Assembly: GCA_964576475.1 (NCBI GenBank)
Contig: CAZNVG010000014.1
Span: forward strand, 1-24,302
Reading direction: 5' to 3'
From: CAZNVG01 sp964576475
GTDB lineage: Bacteria; Patescibacteriota; Saccharimonadia; Saccharimonadales; CAZNVG01
DNA length: 24,302 bases
Shown in pieces: positions 22,569 through 24,302 of this stretch. The notes beneath the pieces were generated by a model. It was not told where the DNA came from and made no database searches. It was given only the letters and a program-made list of their open reading frames with translations. The translations under genes and the position numbers were made by a program. How positions within the stretch are numbered: position 1 is the stretch's first letter; the number at the start of each line of letters is the position of its first letter.

Positions 22569-23501
22569 CTAATATGTGTCTTTATTATACCTCGGGAAGA
22601 AGTCCTCGTGTAGTTTTTGATCTTCTATACCGCTGGCGCGTAACTGCTCACCAAGGGCTTCTACCATTGGTTCGGGGCCAGACACATAGACCTCGGACAC
22701 GGCTAGTTCTGGTACAATCCTCTTTAGTTTATCGACCGTCAGTTGTTCACCGATGACGTAATGGACATGAAATTCAGGGTGTCGCTTGCTAGCCTCGTCA
22801 AACTCTGCCTTGAATGGCAGTTCATCTGTTCGGCCATTGTAGATAAGTGTAGCTAATACTGATTGACCGCTATGACCTCTCGCCTTGAGCATACTGTAAA
22901 ACGGCGTAATACCGATACCACCAGCTACGAATACCAGCGGCTTATCGCTCTCTTGCCAGACAAAATCACCGTCCGGCTGTTCGACAAGGTTGATCGTACC
23001 GCCAACTGGCAGGGCGGAAAGTGCTTGTTTGAAAGTTGTATCGGTAACGCGAGTTGTAATCTGAATATAGCCATCATGGGGCGTTGATGAAATAGTAAAC
23101 CACCGTTTTGTCCCCTCGTCGTCAGGGTTGTCGTGTGGTAACTCGACACGAATAAATTGGCCGGGTGTCCATGTAGTCGGTGTATGGGCTGTGAAACGAA
23201 ATGACCAGACATTATCTACCAGATTTTCTTTACTTTCGAGCGTCAGAGTGTCGGTGTCGTGGGTCTGATGGGTGTATTTTTCAGGGTTTTTATCGAATAG
23301 TTGTACGCAAGTGGCGCAACAGAAGTAATAGGTTTGGCCGTTGTGTGTGCGGCTATGCCCAAGCGCCTCGGCTTCTGCCTTGACGACGACATCACCTGTT
23401 ACCGGACAAATGGCTTGCGTGTCGTCTAGTGTGGACGGATTGACGGCTGGCGCGTCGCTGTGATGGTGATGATGATGTTCGTGATCGTGATGGTCATGCA
23501 T
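22569..23501 (-). CDS. Poly-His / YHS-domain / ferredoxin-reductase-like fusion
   Basis: A 310-aa cytoplasmic fusion. Residues 1-14 are almost all His and Asp/Glu. A YHS-type metal-binding domain follows (about 30-77): ICPVTGDVV with C32, then YYFCCATC (58-65, C61, C62, C65) and FDKNPEKY. Residues 85-310 form a ferredoxin-NADP-reductase-like module: FAD motif RWFTIS (133-138), TTRV (149-152), NAD(P) motif GGIGITPFYSM (194-204) and VYVSGPEPM (271-279). No 2Fe-2S domain is present. AAAGGAGG lies 4 nt before the ATG, overlapping the end of the P-type ATPase gene. A role in reducing or sensing the metal handled by the neighbouring pump is inferred; the electron acceptor is unknown. Confidence 0.88.
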   Translation of the reverse strand: MHDHHDHEHHHHHHSDAPAVNPSTLDDTQAICPVTGDVVVKAEAEALGHSRTHNGQTYYFCCATCVQLFDKNPEKYTHQTHDTDTLTLESKENLVDNVWSFRFTAHTPTTWTPGQFIRVELPHDNPDDEGTKRWFTISSTPHDGYIQITTRVTDTTFKQALSALPVGGTINLVEQPDGDFVWQESDKPLVFVAGGIGITPFYSMLKARGHSGQSVLATLIYNGRTDELPFKAEFDEASKRHPEFHVHYVIGEQLTVDKLKRIVPELAVSEVYVSGPEPMVEALGEQLRASGIEDQKLHEDFFPRYNKDTY

Positions 23502-23511
23502 AGTCCCTCCT

Positions 23512-24302
23512 TTACAACCGTATCTTTCGTAAAAACTGCGCGTTTATAGCAACAACGATAGTAGACAGTGACATCAGTACCGCACCGAATGCCGGTGATA
23601 GCACAAAGCCAAGCGCAGATGTAACACCTGCCGCCAGAGGTATTGCTAGCGCGTTATAGCCAGTTGCCCATGCAAGGTTTTGGAGCATCTTGCCATAGGT
23701 TTTCTTCGACAAGGTAACAATTTTGGCCACGCCGCGCGGATCGCTGCTGGCAAGTACAATACCAGCCGACTCAATAGCGACATCAGTACCAGCACCGATG
23801 GCGATACCAATATCTGCTTGAGTTAGAGCAGGAGCGTCATTTACGCCGTCGCCAACCATCGCTACGCGGCTGCCGTCTGTTTGCAGCTTCTTGACGGTTT
23901 CAGCCTTATTTTCTGGTAGCACTTCGGCAAAGTATTCTTTGATACCAAGCTCCTTAGCGACCCATGCAGCCACCCCCTTACTGTCGCCAGTCAGCATAGC
24001 GACGCGCTTGCCCATACGGTGCAGCGTAGCCACGGCTTCCTTTGACTCTTCACGTATAACATCAGCCAGCATGATCGCGCCTAAGACATTTCTGCTCTCA
24101 ATAACATATACGACCGTTTTGCCATCGTCAGAGGCTTTTTTGGCTGCCTCTTTGAGAGAAGTATCAAGTCTCGCGGCAAGCTCCTCTAGGATTCGCGGCC
24201 CACCGATATAGACAGACTTGCCATTGACTCTCGCTCGTACACCACGGCCAGAAAGTGCCGAAAAGTCAGTGGTGTGAATTTCCGGCACATTTTGACCGCG
24301 TG
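23512..24302 (-). CDS. copB: P1B-3 (CopB-type) heavy-metal ATPase, 3' part
   Basis: C-terminal 262 residues of a metal-transporting P-type ATPase; the frame is open to the window edge, so the metal-binding domain, actuator domain, CPx helix and DKTG site lie outside. A GTG at 24288 is not the true start. Visible (counted from that GTG): MLTGD (98-102), MVGDGVNDAPAL (144-155), then the last two helices. These match the P1B-3 signatures exactly: N-x5-GYN-x4-P (NLAWATGYNALAIP, 204-217) and P-x6-MSxST-x5-N (ending MSLSTIVVAIN, 239-249). P1B-3 pumps export copper, with Cu(II) or Cu(I) reported. It leads the metal cluster and is followed 10 bp later by the YHS-reductase fusion. The missing CPH motif would confirm the subtype. 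Confidence 0.85.
   Translation of the reverse strand, partial: RGQNVPEIHTTDFSALSGRGVRARVNGKSVYIGGPRILEELAARLDTSLKEAAKKASDDGKTVVYVIESRNVLGAIMLADVIREESKEAVATLHRMGKRVAMLTGDSKGVAAWVAKELGIKEYFAEVLPENKAETVKKLQTDGSRVAMVGDGVNDAPALTQADIGIAIGAGTDVAIESAGIVLASSDPRGVAKIVTLSKKTYGKMLQNLAWATGYNALAIPLAAGVTSALGFVLSPAFGAVLMSLSTIVVAINAQFLRKIRL

Overview
The window reads as a chromosomal accessory region of a bacterium that uses the standard genetic code and has roughly mid-40s % GC by eye. From memory of family members, the two-repeat DUF305 protein, the YHS-ferredoxin-reductase fusion and the 171-aa conserved protein resemble proteins of Candidatus Saccharibacteria (TM7, Patescibacteria). The carotenoid cluster is organised like those of Actinobacteria. 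My best guess is a Saccharibacteria-like genome carrying actinobacterial-type genes; a low-GC actinobacterium is the main alternative. No search was possible, so this is inference.

Layout. (1) 1-584: an HxlR-family regulator (minus strand) that appears frameshifted at its 3' end and runs to the window edge, then a minus-strand terminator. (2) 585-3218, minus strand: an MMPL/RND lipid-type transporter followed 3 bp later by a conserved hypothetical gene. (3) 3299-9397, plus strand: a tightly overlapping operon tetR-crtE-crtB-crtI-crtYe-crtYf-crtEb-SDR. Its content and order match the corynebacterial C50-carotenoid (decaprenoxanthin-type) cluster, with mmpL placed divergently across a palindromic TetR-type operator. 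The enzymes would make GGPP, then phytoene, then lycopene, add two C5 units and cyclise the ends. The MMPL protein may move the product or another lipid.

(4) 9550-17673, minus strand: four translationally coupled genes (GTGA, TAATG, TAATG junctions). They encode an MmeI-like DNA methyltransferase whose N-terminal nuclease site looks lost, an SF2 DExH helicase, a GIY-YIG (Mug113/T5orf172-like) nuclease, and a DUF262-DUF1524 (GmrSD-like) nuclease. Divergently transcribed at 17873-21253 is a large STAND NTPase with a PD-(D/E)XK-like N-terminus and a long C-terminal sensor-like region, an Avs-like architecture. Together this is a compact defence island, and the four-gene set is my main candidate for an undescribed restriction-type system. 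I saw no integrase, transposase, tRNA or CRISPR array in the window.

(5) 21384-24302: after a bidirectional terminator comes a minus-strand metal (copper) handling cluster. It holds the 3' part of a P1B-3 (CopB-type) ATPase, a poly-His/YHS/ferredoxin-reductase fusion, a small Met/His-rich membrane-anchored protein and a membrane-anchored double DUF305 protein. The P-type ATPase gene is cut by the window end.
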